Origin: Protea cynaroides
Taxonomy: Eukaryota > Streptophyta > Magnoliopsida > Proteales > Proteaceae
Length of the DNA stretch: 64,000 nucleotides
Reading direction: 5' to 3'
Assembly (NCBI GenBank): GCA_028583415.1
Contig: CM053266.1
Location: 31,940,271 to 32,004,270, forward strand
The position numbers and the translations under genes were made by a program. Below the pieces are notes generated by a model. The model was not told the origin of the DNA and searched no databases. It saw only the letters and a program-made list of their open reading frames with translations. Every line of letters begins with the position of its first letter. The first letter of the stretch is position 1. Shown in pieces: positions 14,801 to 28,900 of this stretch.

Positions 14801-17800
14801 TTTACCCTTCTAATTAGACCACATGTGCTTTACCTTCCTTTGCTTAGTGTCATGACTTCTGAAGATGTTGGGATCCTGCTGCAGTTGGTCAGGTAGAACC
14901 AAGGAACTAATATAAGATTAGAATACTCAGGGAACTAGAAAATGTTTGATTAACATTCTAATAATTAGACCGTTTTATAGTTAGACAGTGTGAGTTGCCT
15001 TACTGTAAAATGTTTGATCAATATTCTAAATAGTAGACCATTTGTAGTCAGACTGTATGAGTTGCCTTGTTTTTTTGGTTAAGTTATACCAATTTTTCTG
15101 GCTTCCCTCATGCAGGTTGAGAAAACAGTTTTTGTAGTCTTCTTCTCAGGGGAGCAAGCAAGAACGAAAATACTGAAAATTTGTGATGCGTTTGGTGCAA
15201 ATTGCTACCCTGTTCCTGAAGATATTACCAAACAAAGGCAAATAACTCAAGAGGTATGCATGCTTTCAAGGAGGTCAACTCTTTCTCTTTCTGTGCTTCA
15301 TAGATCTTTACGCAGAGATGAAAATTTGTTTTGTTATTACAACTTAAAAAACATTAAAGCATGTTACTGTTGCTAACTCTTGCATCCTTCCTTTCAACTT
15401 TCATATAAATCCCAACTAAAAATGCTACTTATGAAAGTGGTAATTTTTATGCTAGAATCCATTGTATATCGACAGCTTAGCTTTTTTACTTATTCATATT
15501 TGACTTTGGGGTAATTGAATAAAAAGTACAGATTGCTGGTTGGAATCTTCTGGATTTTTGTGGAATTTTTTGATGGACTGGACACTGGTTCTCAAGGAGT
15601 TTGTGGATCCATTTGCTCATTAGAGAGATTGGGGGTGTAGGGGGACTTATGGGATCCATTTTTGACCCTAATAGGTGGTATCAGGTTATCAGCCTTTTTA
15701 TATTGTTTTCCTCTCTATTATATTTTACATATAAAGTGAAATCCCCACTATAAAATGCTTTTTCTTTTTTGTTGGAAACCTGTGGACTCTATTTCAGAAT
15801 CCCTAGTATTGCCAGTTCTTGTTAATCCAACATTATTCTGTAATAGTTTTCATTTATTATTCTGAAATTTATTTTCCAGGTTTTATCGCGTCTTTCTGAA
15901 CTGGGAATCACCTTGGATGCTGGGATTCGCCATCGGAATAAAGCCCTTAGTTCAATTGTATCTCACTTGAAGAAGTGGACTGTTATGGTGAGTATGCTGT
16001 TTCTAAAACGTGCATGCCTTCTCTTTTCTTTTCTTTTTATTTTTTTGTTGTTTTTTTTTTTTTTTTTTGGGGGGGGGGGGGGGTAACTATATTTTTAAAA
16101 CCCCTGATACCTGTGATGATGGTGAAAATACAAACTTGCATGAGGAAGAAAAATTTCAAGTGTTCATGATCTGGAATATAATTATTCATCACTAACTGGA
16201 TACAGTATTCTTCATTTTCTTTTTGTGGGAATGTCATGTTGATTCCTCCTTTTTAGTGTATCAAGGGTTTTTGATATTGTATACCATCTGCTTCCAGGTA
16301 AGAAAGGAGAAAGCAGTATATGATACACTGAATATGCTCAATTTTGATGTGACAAAGAAATGTCTAGTAGGGGAGGGTTGGTGTCCAATAATTGCACAAC
16401 CTCAGGTACATTCCTGTCATTTTCTTCTTAAATTTCATTACTGCTTTTTCTGAGGTAAGAGCTGCTACACCCGCTGTTGGCTCAGTAAGCTATGTTTCCG
16501 AAGCCACGATGTCACTCTTGTATATGATGGAACCCCAAAAAGCAGGGACTGGTTCCATTCCATCTAGCTCCAGAGTCACAACCTCCATTTTCCACCTGAT
16601 GGGAGATTCTTGGGGAAACTGTCGGGACTCTGGGATTAAACCTGACTTCTCATTCTAGACAAGTCAATGCTTTATTTATAGAGAGAAAAACGGTTACATA
16701 ATAGGAATAAGAATAGCAGATAAGCGTGAGTAGGCATGAGTAGGTGCACACACATATGTGCACATACATCGAACTTAACATTTACAACACTCCCCCTCAA
16801 GTTGGTGCATAGATATCACGCATGCCCAACTTGGATACTCTAGGGTGGAACAATTTGCTTAGTAGTAAGAACATCAGCAAATTGATCGCTTGACTTGACA
16901 AAAGGCATACACTAGGCTGGCGTCCAGCTTCTCTTTAATGAAGTAGCGATCAATCTCAACATGCTTTGTCCGATCATGCTAAACAGGGTTATGGGCAATG
17001 CTGATTGCGGACTTGCTGTCACAATACAACATCATAGGGAGAGAAACAGAAATACTTAAGTCTCGGAGAAGTCCTTGTAACCATAAAAGCTCACAAATGC
17101 CTTGACCATGGATTGGAACTCTGCTTCAGCGTTGGAATGGGCAACTACAGTTTGCTTCTTGCTTCTCCAGGTAACTAAGTTACTGCCTACAAAGGCACAG
17201 TATCCTGACGTAGAGCGACGGTCATTCGAAGATCCGGCTCAGTCGGCACCACTAAAAGCCTCGATCCGCAAGTGGTTGTGAGGAGAAAACAAAACACCCT
17301 TTTTTAGGAGCACACTTCAAGTATCGCAAGATACATAAGATAGCTTTTAAATGATTAGAATGGGATGCATGCATATATTGATTGATTACACTCACAGCAA
17401 AGGCAATATCAGGCCGAGTATGTGAGAGATTAATTAATCTGCCAACTAACAGTTGATACCGTCCTTTATCGAAAGTTCACCATCATTGCTTTTAAGATGA
17501 GCATTGGCCTCAAGAGGAGTATTAGTCAGAGACATCCCAACAATCCTGTGTAAGAGAGAAGATCAAGAGTGTACTATCTTTGATAAAGAAAGATGCCTTT
17601 AGTTGAACGAGCAACTTCGATCCCATGGAAGTAACGTAATTTTCCAAGATCTTTGATTCTCAAATTCCTTGCCTAGATAAGTCTTCAAATGAGCTATCTC
17701 ATTAGAGTCATTGCCAGTGACTACAATATCATCAACATAGACGATTAGAACTATAACCTTGCTGTCCAACCGTTTGATAAATAGAGTATGGTCAGCATTA

Positions 17801-19926
17801 CTCTGTGTATAAATAGCTACTACCATAGCTTTATGAAATCGACCAAACCAGGCTCTAGGTGACTTATTCAGCCCAAATAGAGCTTTCTTCAATTTTCAGA
17901 ACATTCCTTGTGTCTGTTGACAAGGGAAACCAGAGGAAATATCCATATAAACTTCCTCCTCGAGTTCTCCATGGAGGAACACATTTTTCACATCGAGTTG
18001 TTGCAATTCCCATCCCATGTTGGCAGCGAAGGAAAGAATAACTTTGATGGTATTCATTTTTGTCACAAGAGCAAAAGTTTCTTGATATTCAATCCCATAG
18101 GTTTGTATAAAGCCTCGAGCGATAAGTCTAGATTTGTAGCAATCCACGGTACTATCCATCTTCTGCTTCACCGAAAACACCCATTTGTTGACTAGTTTCT
18201 TATCTCAAGGAAGAAGGACCAGCTCCCAGGTGTCATTCTTCCCAAGGGCTCTCATTTCTTCAAGCATAGCTTCATTCCATCGATAATTGGCTCGTGCCTC
18301 CTGCCAATTCTGAGGAGTAGAAACAACAGATAAAGATGACATAAATGCATGATATGATGGAGACAGGGATAGAGAAGAAACAACATTAGATATGGGATGT
18401 TTAGTGCACGCTCTGACTCCCTTGCAAAGTGCAATTGGTAAGTCATAGGAAGGATCAGAATCAGGAATACTATAAGAAGGAATATTACCGGATGGAACAG
18501 AGCCTGGATCCAGAGGAGATAGTTGGTTGGGTAGTGTGGTAGTGGTGGTGTCACTGTGCTTCTTTCGACTATAAATCTGCAACTCAGGTTGCACCAGAGG
18601 TTGAGGGTGCTCCCCTTGAATAGAAGTTTGCTCCCCCTGAATTGGGTCTTTGTCCACAGGAATTGTTTTAGTTTCATTTATGGGAGCATCTACCAAAACA
18701 CCATTGTTGGGAAAAACTACTATAGGCACCTGTTCACCAATAATTTCACCAACAATACCAGAAGACCCCCTCTGAAGAGGAACCAAAGGATAGTAAGCCC
18801 ATGAAAAATGACATTCATGGTCACTAAAACACGCCAAGTAGGAGGATGGTAACATTTGTAGCCCTTTTGATCAACCGAGTACCCAATAAAGATACACTTC
18901 ACCCCCCGGGGATCGAGCTTACCATGTGAACGATGATCACGAGCAAAGAAAACACAACCAAAGGGTCCTGGGAGGAATAAGAAACAATACAGAACCATGA
19001 AGAGTAGCAATGGGAGATCGACGAGCATCTGTGAGGTCATGCGATTGATGAGGTAAGCAGCGATAAGTACAACGTTACCTAAAATTGAGGAGGCACATTC
19101 ATAGCATACATGAGAAAACGTGCAACCTCTAGCAAAAGATGGTTTTTCCTCTCTCCAACGCTATTCTGAGCAAGACTATCAACATAGCTAGTCTAATGGA
19201 CGATGATACCATGGGAAGCAAGATGCGATTGGAAGAAGCTGTCCATAAATTCCGTGTCGTCACTTTGAAAAATCTTGACCTTAGCATCAAACAGAGTCTG
19301 TATCATAGATTGGAATAACTAGAAACAATGAGACACTTCATTCTTATGGTGGAGAAAATAAAGCCATGTGGAACGTGTATGACAATCAATGAAGGTAATG
19401 AACCAGCGATATCCCAAAATAGAGACGCAACGAGACGACCCCTAAACATTAGAGTGAATCAAATGAAATGGGGCAGCACTCTTACATTCAAAATGGGATA
19501 AATAGTATGAGTCTGCTTTGCAAAAATGCAAGCATCAGATAAAATTCTGTTTGATTACACTTCTTAACTAAGGAAACACTTTAGCTAAGGGACCAATAGG
19601 GGGATGGCCCAGGCACCGATGCCACTGATGCAATTCGGCTAAGGCTGCAGGAATAGTAGTTGTCTGGTGAGTTTGACTGGGATCCGGTGAAACTGTAGGA
19701 AGACCATCTTCAAGCAAGTACAGACACCCTAAACTCTACCTCAACCAATCGTTGCCTCCGTCTCCAAGTCTTGAAAGTCAGAGTGAAAAGGAAAAAAAGT
19801 GATTTTGCAATTTAAAGCTTTGGTATGCTATTAATAGAAAGGAGGTTAGTAGAAAAATTAACAACATGTAAAATTGACGGTAAAGATAAAGAAGAAGAGC
19901 AATAAAAGGATACTTTTCCTAAGATA

Positions 19927-19966
<40 letters not shown>

Positions 19967-22900
19967 ATCAGCGACTCTTTCTTTGTCTTTGTCAGAGGAA
20001 GGAAAATATTGGTAAAATAAATTGGACGCACTAGTCGTATGATCAATGGCACTAGAATCTATTATCCAAGGATGGGATTAAACCCGAGATACCTAAATTG
20101 GGAAAGTTAGAGTCAGAGGTGACCGTGGTAGGTACAAAATTTGAGGGAGTTGAGGATGACTTTAGGCGAGCCAGAAGGTGCCGAAAAGCTTTAACCTTGT
20201 CCTGAGATAATGAGGCATCCTTGGAGGTGTTGTCAGTAGACTCAATGTAGTGAGCTTGAGTAGATCGATCCTTTTCTTTTCCGCAAGGAGATTGAATGGT
20301 GGGTCTCCTGTGTGGTTTCACAAACCTTCTTCCGTAACTCATAGACTTAAGCATTGTTACTGACTTAAGAATAAGTCTCTTTAGCAGCCTTCTAGATTTT
20401 AACAACAGTGTCCAACAATTGATAACCCCAAGCTATATTGGGTAACATGGAGTGGAGAAAAAAAAAGTACATCACCAAGGAATCATAGGAAACCCACTTG
20501 TTCTATGGCTGACCAGCTAGTTAAGATCATGTCTTGAGGTGTTGAGTCCTCCTTTGAGCTTGTCCCTCCTTCTTGGCCGGCCTTCCTCCATGGCCGGCAC
20601 CCCTTCGACCATGGGCCCCCACCCCTTTGGCCATGGGCCCCCACTCTCTCCTCCCCCGTCCCCTGCGATGACTCCAACCTCTCTTCCTCTCGAAGAAGGC
20701 GCAATTAGTGGTGGCTAGTCAGCACCTCCTGCTGGCTTTGGTTTGTTTGCAAATGGCAATAGAGGACTATGGAATACCCTCTTTGACTTTGCCCCCTTGT
20801 CTCTAGCTGAGGGATTTTTGCTTCACTTCAATGATCCAATGAAGGAAGATGAGCATAAAGTTGCCACTTGCTTGGATAGTTCTTTTTCAAATGAGATATC
20901 CAAGTGGTCTAAGGTCTAACACACTGTTTGGTTAATTTGTGGGGAAGACGGCTTCCATTTCTGTTGGTGGAAAAATCCTTGTTACGTCGATGGAAACTGT
21001 TTGAGGTGTGGTTCCTCACTGATAATGGCATTTACGTGTTTCGTTTTGGTGATGAATATGATAAGATTGAGGTGCTGGAGAAAGGTTTTTGGTATGTTGC
21101 TGGCAACCCTATTGTGGTGAGATAGTGGGACGAATCTCTTTGTCAACAATCTGAAACTGAAATCCCTTCCCATTTGGATTTCCTTGGTAGGACTTCCATT
21201 TCAACATTGGTGAGAGGAAGCCTTGAGCTCGATAGGCTCGGTTATTGGTACTCCACTATTTTCAGATAGGTTTACGAAAGCGCAAACCCGTCTTGCCTTC
21301 GCCCATATATGTATCGACGTTCGAGCTTCCTCTTCCAGATTACATTACCAGCGATACTAGGTTTGCAGACAGGGGTGAGATGCATGGAGAAGATGAAGCT
21401 GACAAGGCAGGTCAACATGAGGGCTTACCTACAGAAAACGTAGTCGGTAGAAAAGTCGTTGCTTCAATTCCCAAAGCTCTAGCTACCAGCAATCGGTTCA
21501 ATGCCCTAGGTAACTCTGACGAAGCTGAAACTTTTCTGAGGAGGAAGGCTACTTCCCCTTCGATGATAACATCCCTCCTGTGAAAGTTGAAAGAGAGAAA
21601 GGACTTGGAAATTTGCTTCTTTCAGCTACTTTAACCTCTCCTTTTGCTGTTCTGCCGACTGCGGGAGAAATCCCCAACCCTTTTCCCATCATTGTCTATG
21701 TCTTGTTAAGGGTGCTTGCCAATTCGTTCTCTGTGATCCCTAAGCTCGTTTCGACATATAAGTCGAGAAGAGCCCAAAATCTGGTACGGTCTATGCCCCA
21801 ACCGTGGCCTTACCAACCCCTGACCCCAGTTTAGAAATCAATCCCATTAACCCAGATATGACCTTGAATAATAACCCATCCCGGGTTCAACGTATCCCTT
21901 TTTCTGACCTGACCTTGTGCGCCCACCCATCTAAATCACCTCTAAATCCAAATACAAAAACCGTCATCGTCTTCACCCGAATACCCCCTCCTTTTGTTAT
22001 TCAATCTCCGCCTCATCTCCCCTTGTTCACCAAGACCACCTTCCACCTTCCCCCCTTGCTTGAACCCCCCTACTCCTTTAGGAGTTTGAAGGCCCAAGAG
22101 GTGTCTCCTAATGTCGAAGTTGTTACAAATTTACAATGGCCGGGGCTGTTGAATCTGGTCACCGGTCGAGATCTCCCCATGCTCCCTTGGCGATTGGGAA
22201 ATCCAAAGCCCATTCTAATGGCAAGTGATCAGAGTGCTTCTATAAGCATTTCCACCGAGAACCTAAGGGCTCAGGGTCCCTTCACGATCCTAAGTGGGTC
22301 GTGTGCAAACAGAACTTTGTCCTCTCTGCGTCCTTGGTTACCAGGATGAAAGCTTTTTTTTTTTTTTTTTTTTTTTTGGGAATGCTAGGGGATTGAACTC
22401 TCTTTCCAAGCAAGCTGAAGTGAGATCCTATATCAAGAAACTCCAGCTTTCTTTTTGCATCCTTGGATAAACTAGGGTTAAAGAGGTTAATGCTTTAGAC
22501 ATTGCAAATTCATTAGCCCCAGGGTGGCAAATGGTCTTCAGTTATAACTACCATGGTAATGGTCGGTTGTGGTGTTTATGGGACAGTTCTATGGTCAACT
22601 TTTGAATGGTATGTTTGTCTTACTAATTCATCCTTTTTTAAAGTTGTTGATTGTTTAAGTTAAATGTCTTTCATACTACTGTTGTGTATGCTTCCAACAC
22701 TTAGATTGAGCATAGAAGGTTAGGGGAGGATCTATGCGTGATCTAGCCATCCTTGGAATATAGTCCTTGGGGAATTATGGGAGATTTCAACGTGGTCTGA
22801 TATGCCAATGAGAAGGTGGGATGCCATTTGATGAGCACTCTGTGGGAGAATTTGCGGCTTGTCTTGTCTCTATCAGTATGGTGGATCTTAAATGGGTTGG

Positions 22901-25900
22901 TTTGTAGTTCACTTGGAATAACAGGAGACTTGGTGACCAAAGGGTGTCCTGCAAACTCGACAGAGTCTCAGTCAATCACAGGTGGCTCTCGACATTTAGC
23001 TCCTCAGCAGCTTGTTTTAACTCATCGTGGATATCCGTCCATTGGCCGATTATTCTCACTATGTTTCCTATGTCTCCTACCTTTGGCCCCATCGACATGT
23101 GGACTGGCCATGAAGAGTTTCAGTTGATTGTGAAAAATGCTTTGGAGAGGATCCCCTTGGATTCTCACTAACCTTTGGTAGATTTGCTCAAATTTTGAGG
23201 GAGGTCAAGTGAGCTCTTGTTACTTGGATCAAAAGATCCTTTGGCAATATATCAAGTGTGGTGCAGGAGTGAGGATCCCCTTGGCAATTATAGCACCCTT
23301 GTTGAGGCAAAAAAGGAGCTATCTTTAAAGCTGGTTTCTTTGGTGGCTCAAGAGGAGAGTTTTTTCAAACAGAAATCCAGAATTAGTTGGTTGAAATTGG
23401 ATGATAGGAATACCAATTTCTTCCATAAGTCAATCAAAGCTAGCCAAAACCAAAACCATATATCCTCATTGCAAGCTGAGGATGGGCATGTTATTAAAGA
23501 TGTTGTAGGGATCAAGCAGACGACAAAAGATTATTTTGTCCAAATGTACTGTCCGAGAGTCCTCCCTTCCCTTAGGAGTATGCTTTTGGAGCTTTTTGAT
23601 AAAGTCCTCTCTCAAGACCAAAGTACTAGCCTGGCTTTCCTTCCTTCTGAAGATGAGATTCTCGAAGCAGTTAACTCCATGAAAGCCCAAAAGGCCCCGG
23701 GTCCTGAGGGATTCAGTATGAGATTTTTTATAGCAGCTTGGGATATTATCATGGCTGTTAGTATTTTCTTCTCCAAACCTGGTCAGATGAGAGGAGTGAA
23801 TCATACTTTCTTATGTCTTATTCCTAAGAAAGAGGGTGCTTGTTCTATTGCTGATTTTAGACCTATTTCTCTGTACAACCCATTTACAAGATCTTTGCCA
23901 AGCTCCTTGTTCACAGGTTAAAAGAAGTTTTTGGTGGCCTTGTAGCCTTATTAGCCAAGTAGGATTGGATGTGAGTAGTAAGCTACAATGGGAACACATG
24001 GATGGATTAGGGTAAAGTTGTAGACAAGGAGAAATGATTATAATAGGGGTTGATCTGAATGGACATGGTGTGGGAGATCGTACAGGTTATGAAAGTGTAC
24101 ATAGAGGATATGGTTTTGGAATGAGGAATAAGGAGGGGACTTCAATTTTAGATTTTACAGTGGCTTATGATTTATCCATTGTAAATAAATACTTTGAAAA
24201 GAGAGGGGAGCATCTAGTTACATTCAAAAGTGGGCATCATAGTAGCCAAATAGATTTCTTTTTAACTAGAAGGTTCGATAGGTTGTTATGTAAGGACTGT
24301 AAGGTTATATCAAGGAAAACCCTAACCACTCAACATAGATTACTGGCCATGTATATGTGTCTCATTACGCCGAATTGTAAGAAAGGTCAGGTTTTTTGCC
24401 CTAAGATAAGGTGGTGGAGCTTAAACAGAGATACTATGAAAACTTTTACTAATAATGTGGTCAAATAAGGAAAGTGGGACTTTGAGAGAGACACTGATAC
24501 AATGTGGAACAAGATTGCTTGTATTAAGAAAGTTGCTATAGATGTCCTAGGTGTATTTTTAGGAAAACTTCATTCCCCTAAAGAGTCTTGGTGGTGAGAG
24601 GATGAGGTTCAAACAGCCATGAAAGCTAAAAAAGATAGTTTTAAGGCATGGAAAAAGACTAAGAATATAGAGAATATAAAAAAGTATAAACTTGCCAAAA
24701 ATGAAGCCCAAAAGTTTGTGGAAAAAATGGCAAGTGAAATGAAGATCTTTATAACAATCTTAGCAGAAAGGTAGGAGAAAAAACTATCTATAAAATAGCT
24801 AAGATGAGAGAAAGGAAGAGTAGAGATTTAAACCATGTTCAATGTATTAAAAGTATAGATGGTAGAGTTCTAGTAAGGAATGAAGACATTAAAAAGAGAT
24901 GGAACGATTAATTTCGTAGCCTATTAAATGAAAGCATTTGGAGTACTAGTGTCCTAGAAGGCCATATTACCCTCCAAGACACCGTAGGTTATAGGTTTAT
25001 ACGCAAAATTAAGGTGACAGAAGTAAAAGAAGCTTTAAAGAGGATGAATATGGGCAAAGCACTAGGCCCAGATAAGGTCCCAATAGACTTTTGGGAGAGC
25101 CTAGGAATCTATGGAGTATCTTGGCTAACTAAGATGTTCAATAAAATTATGAGCACAAGGAAAATGCCAGATAAATGAAGCATTGTGGTTTCGATTTATA
25201 AAAATAAAGGTAATATTCAGAGCTGCGATAATTACAGAGATATAAAACTAATGAGTCATACTATGAAACTATGGGAGAGAGATTGAAACTCACATGAGAC
25301 AAGAAACTACTATTACGGAGAACTAGTTTAGTTTTATGCCAAGTAGATCTACAACATAAGCTATTTGCTTGCTCAAAAGGTTCATGGAAAGATTTAGAGA
25401 AGGCAAGAAAGACCTCCATATGGTATTTATTGACTTAAAAAAAAACTTATGATAGAGTCCCTAGAGAGTTAATTTGGCAAAAACTAGTGAAGAGAAGTAT
25501 TTTAAGCAAATATGTGGATATAGTCAAGAATATGTATTATAATGTGGTAACTAGTATGAGAACCATGGGGGGGTCAACGAAGTGAATTCCCCATTACAAT
25601 TGGGTTATATCAAGGATCAACTTTAAGCCCTTATCTATTTGCCCCCATTATGGATGATTTAACTAGCAATATTCAAGATGAAGTTTCTTGATGCATGTTT
25701 GTTGCTAATGATATTATTTTGGTGGATGAGACAAAAAAAGAATTGACATCAAGTTGGAGCTCTGGAGATCAACATTGAAATCAAAAGGTTTTAAGATAAG
25801 TAGAATGAAGACGGAGTATATGGTGTGCAACTTTAGTCACACAAGGATGAATAATGAAAATTGATGAAAGGGAGATACGACAAAGTGATTATTTTAGTAT

Positions 25901-28900
25901 CTAGGTTCAATCATAAATAAAGAAGGTGATATAGAGGATGATGTTTTACAGAGGATTAAAATAGGATGAATAAAGTGGAGAGTTGCGTCTGGACTAAAGT
26001 ATTGTGTGATCATATTAGAGTCAATTTGAGAGTAGCGCCGATACATGATAAGCTACGAGAAAGTCATTTGAGATGGTATGACCATGTTCAATGGAGGCCG
26101 TTAGATGCTTCAGTATGGAAGAGTGATTTAATTCAAATTAAAGGATCTAAAAGAGCTAGGGGCAAACCTAAGATGACTCTAGGCCTCTAGGGAAGGTGGT
26201 GAGGAAAGACATGCATAACTTAGGCCTTGTTTCAAGTATGACATCGAATAAAGCTGATTGACAGACAATAATCCATGTAGCTGACCCTATTTAGTTGGGA
26301 TAAGGCTTTGTTGTTGTTGTTATATTGTGATCTGTATTGATCTTGTTCGGGGTTTTGACAGAAGAAACCATTCTTCAGCAGCTATGTTAAAGATTGACCT
26401 TCACAAAGCTTATGACAATGTCAGATGGGAATATCTTATGGAAGCCCTTGCTAGAATGAATTTTTCTGACTGCTTTTCCAGTGGATTTTATGTTGTGTCT
26501 CTTCTATGAGATTCTCAGTTTTGGTTAATGGCACTCTAGTTGGAGATTTTAATGCATGGCGGGGTATTAGGTAGGGATGCCCTATGTCTCTTCTCCTGTT
26601 CACGCTTGTCTGTCCTAGAATGTCTTTCTAGGTCCCTCTAGATTAGTGCTCAACAAATTATAGACTTTTTTCCCCGGTACATGGGTATCAACCTGACTCA
26701 CTTGGCCTTTGTGGATAATATTATGATCTTCTCGAAAGGTAATGTTAAATCTTTGATTTTTATATCAGATGTGCTCTTATCCTTTAGCTCTATTGTCGAT
26801 TTTCCTTAGGGTAGTTTGCCGGTCACTTATTGCGGTCTTTCCTAGATTTCTTCAAGACTGTCAGTTCATCATTGCTCCCCAAGTCTCAACAGGTTAAGGA
26901 AAAGGCTTCAATTATGGAAATAAGGTTCCTATCATATGCAGACAGATTGGAACTTGCTAGAGCGGTCATGCAAAGTTCTTACTTGTATTGGACCAGGATT
27001 TTTGTATTCCTAGTTCGATTATCCAGAAAATCAAAGGCCTCATGCATGCTGTTTTGTGGAAAAGGGCTGATTTAACAACAAATTCTTCCATTCTATTGGC
27101 TGGGCTAAGGTTTGTCTGCTTAAGGAGGAAGGCAGATTGGGCCTTCGAAGAGTCAATGAGGTTAACACGGCTTGTATCATAAAATTGATGCGGCGGGCGG
27201 CTAAGAAAAAAATGCATATGGGTGGAATGGATTTATAGTAGAGATTCGAGAAAAGATTCTATCTGGACAGTCTCTGTGGGCCATGATTCTTCTTGGAATT
27301 GGAGGACTATTCTTCATCATATGCAGCTGGCCCTCCCTTCCATCAAATTTTTCATTGATGATGGATCCTTTTCTCATCTTTGGCTGGACAACTGGCATCC
27401 TCATGGTATTCTGGTGATGGCCTATGGAGAAAAGATTAAGCTTGATTCTAGGCGTGACTAACTTGCTACAGTCTCTTCCATTGTTTCAAATATGACCTGG
27501 TGTGCTGGTAAGGCTTCGTCTCGGTTTGCACGAGTTTGGGAAGCTCTTGATTCTATCGCCTGCTAACCAACTTGGAGTACTGATATTACTAGCTGGATTG
27601 CTTCCGCCAATGATATGTTTTTGTCTTATTTTGCTTGGGAGCTTGTTAGATTTCGAAGCTCCAAGGTTACTTGGTATGATGCGGTGTGGTTTCAAGGGCA
27701 CTCTCCTCGTCATATCTTTTTTTTTTTTATGGAGAGCTTTGACTTTGTCTCTCCCTTCGGGTTCTCTACTCCATGACCAAGGCATCGTTCTAAGCTCTAG
27801 TTGTGGTTTTTGTTGGGCTTTGGGAGAAGATGTTCAACATCTTTTTTTCGACTGCACTTTCTCCATTAGAGTTTGGAAAAAGATTCTCGGAAAATGTTGG
27901 CATATTAAAAGAAGTATTCGTCCTTTTGATCAAGAATGGAAATGGATGACCAAGAAGTTCAAAGAAAAGACCCCATGTAATACTCTTGCCAAGCTCGCAT
28001 TTGCTATCATTGTGTATCATATTAGTTCAAGAGAAATCTTAGAAGGTGGGCGGCCAAATCTAGAATTTTCTCCCAGATCTGGGAAGTTATTATCTTCGAT
28101 GTGCGTGGAACCATTTTGCTTTTATCTTCCCTTCCCCGGATACGGTTAAGGATAGATTCATTTTATCCTCTTGGAATCTGACCACCGATTAAGGTGGTTT
28201 GTTTTTTGCTTTCTTCCCTTTCGGGCTTATGCCCTAGTTTGTAAGGAGTCTGACTCTATCTTTTGGATACCTAGATTTAATCTCCCTGTTTCGGATGTTG
28301 TTAATACATTTATTAATTTGTCAAAAAAAAAGGGCATCGCAATGCACGAGGCTCCCGCTATTGCAAAGTTTAGGGAGGGCCGAATGTATTCAGAATTACC
28401 CCCCCAACTTGGAGAGGCTGTTTCCGTGTTTCGAACCTGTGACCACCAGGTTGCAATAGACAACCTTACCATCACACCAAGGCTCGCCAGTTGTGATAGG
28501 CACCTGTTAGATAACCAGCATAGCCTCAAGCACAGATAGAGAGTAAAACAGACCATGACCACATCAGGTAGTTGCTTCCATCCAGCTTGATGGAGCAAAT
28601 GAGGAAAAAAGGCTAGTTATTGTGGGATCCTGTCCCACGCCTTTTGTTCCAGTTTATGTGGTACTGACATCAAACATCTCTGATGCAAATAGCTATAGGC
28701 TGAATGAAGAATTGTTGCTTGTACATGTATATAACCAACTCAAACATGAACAGCAACTACCCAGGGCAGCAAGCAATCATCAACGACCTATGCTGCTGCC
28801 AGAAACAGCAGATGATAAATACAATTGCAAATCATACTCTCTCATGTCATCTAATCAATACCCTAAGAGAGAAATATGAGAGGGAAATCTTCTGCGATTT

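Noticed and set aside
21804..22349. 181-codon Pro-rich frame that might be a host gene
   Set aside because: It lies between the L1 gag-like domain and endonuclease and is the proline-rich linker or ORF1 tail of that L1.
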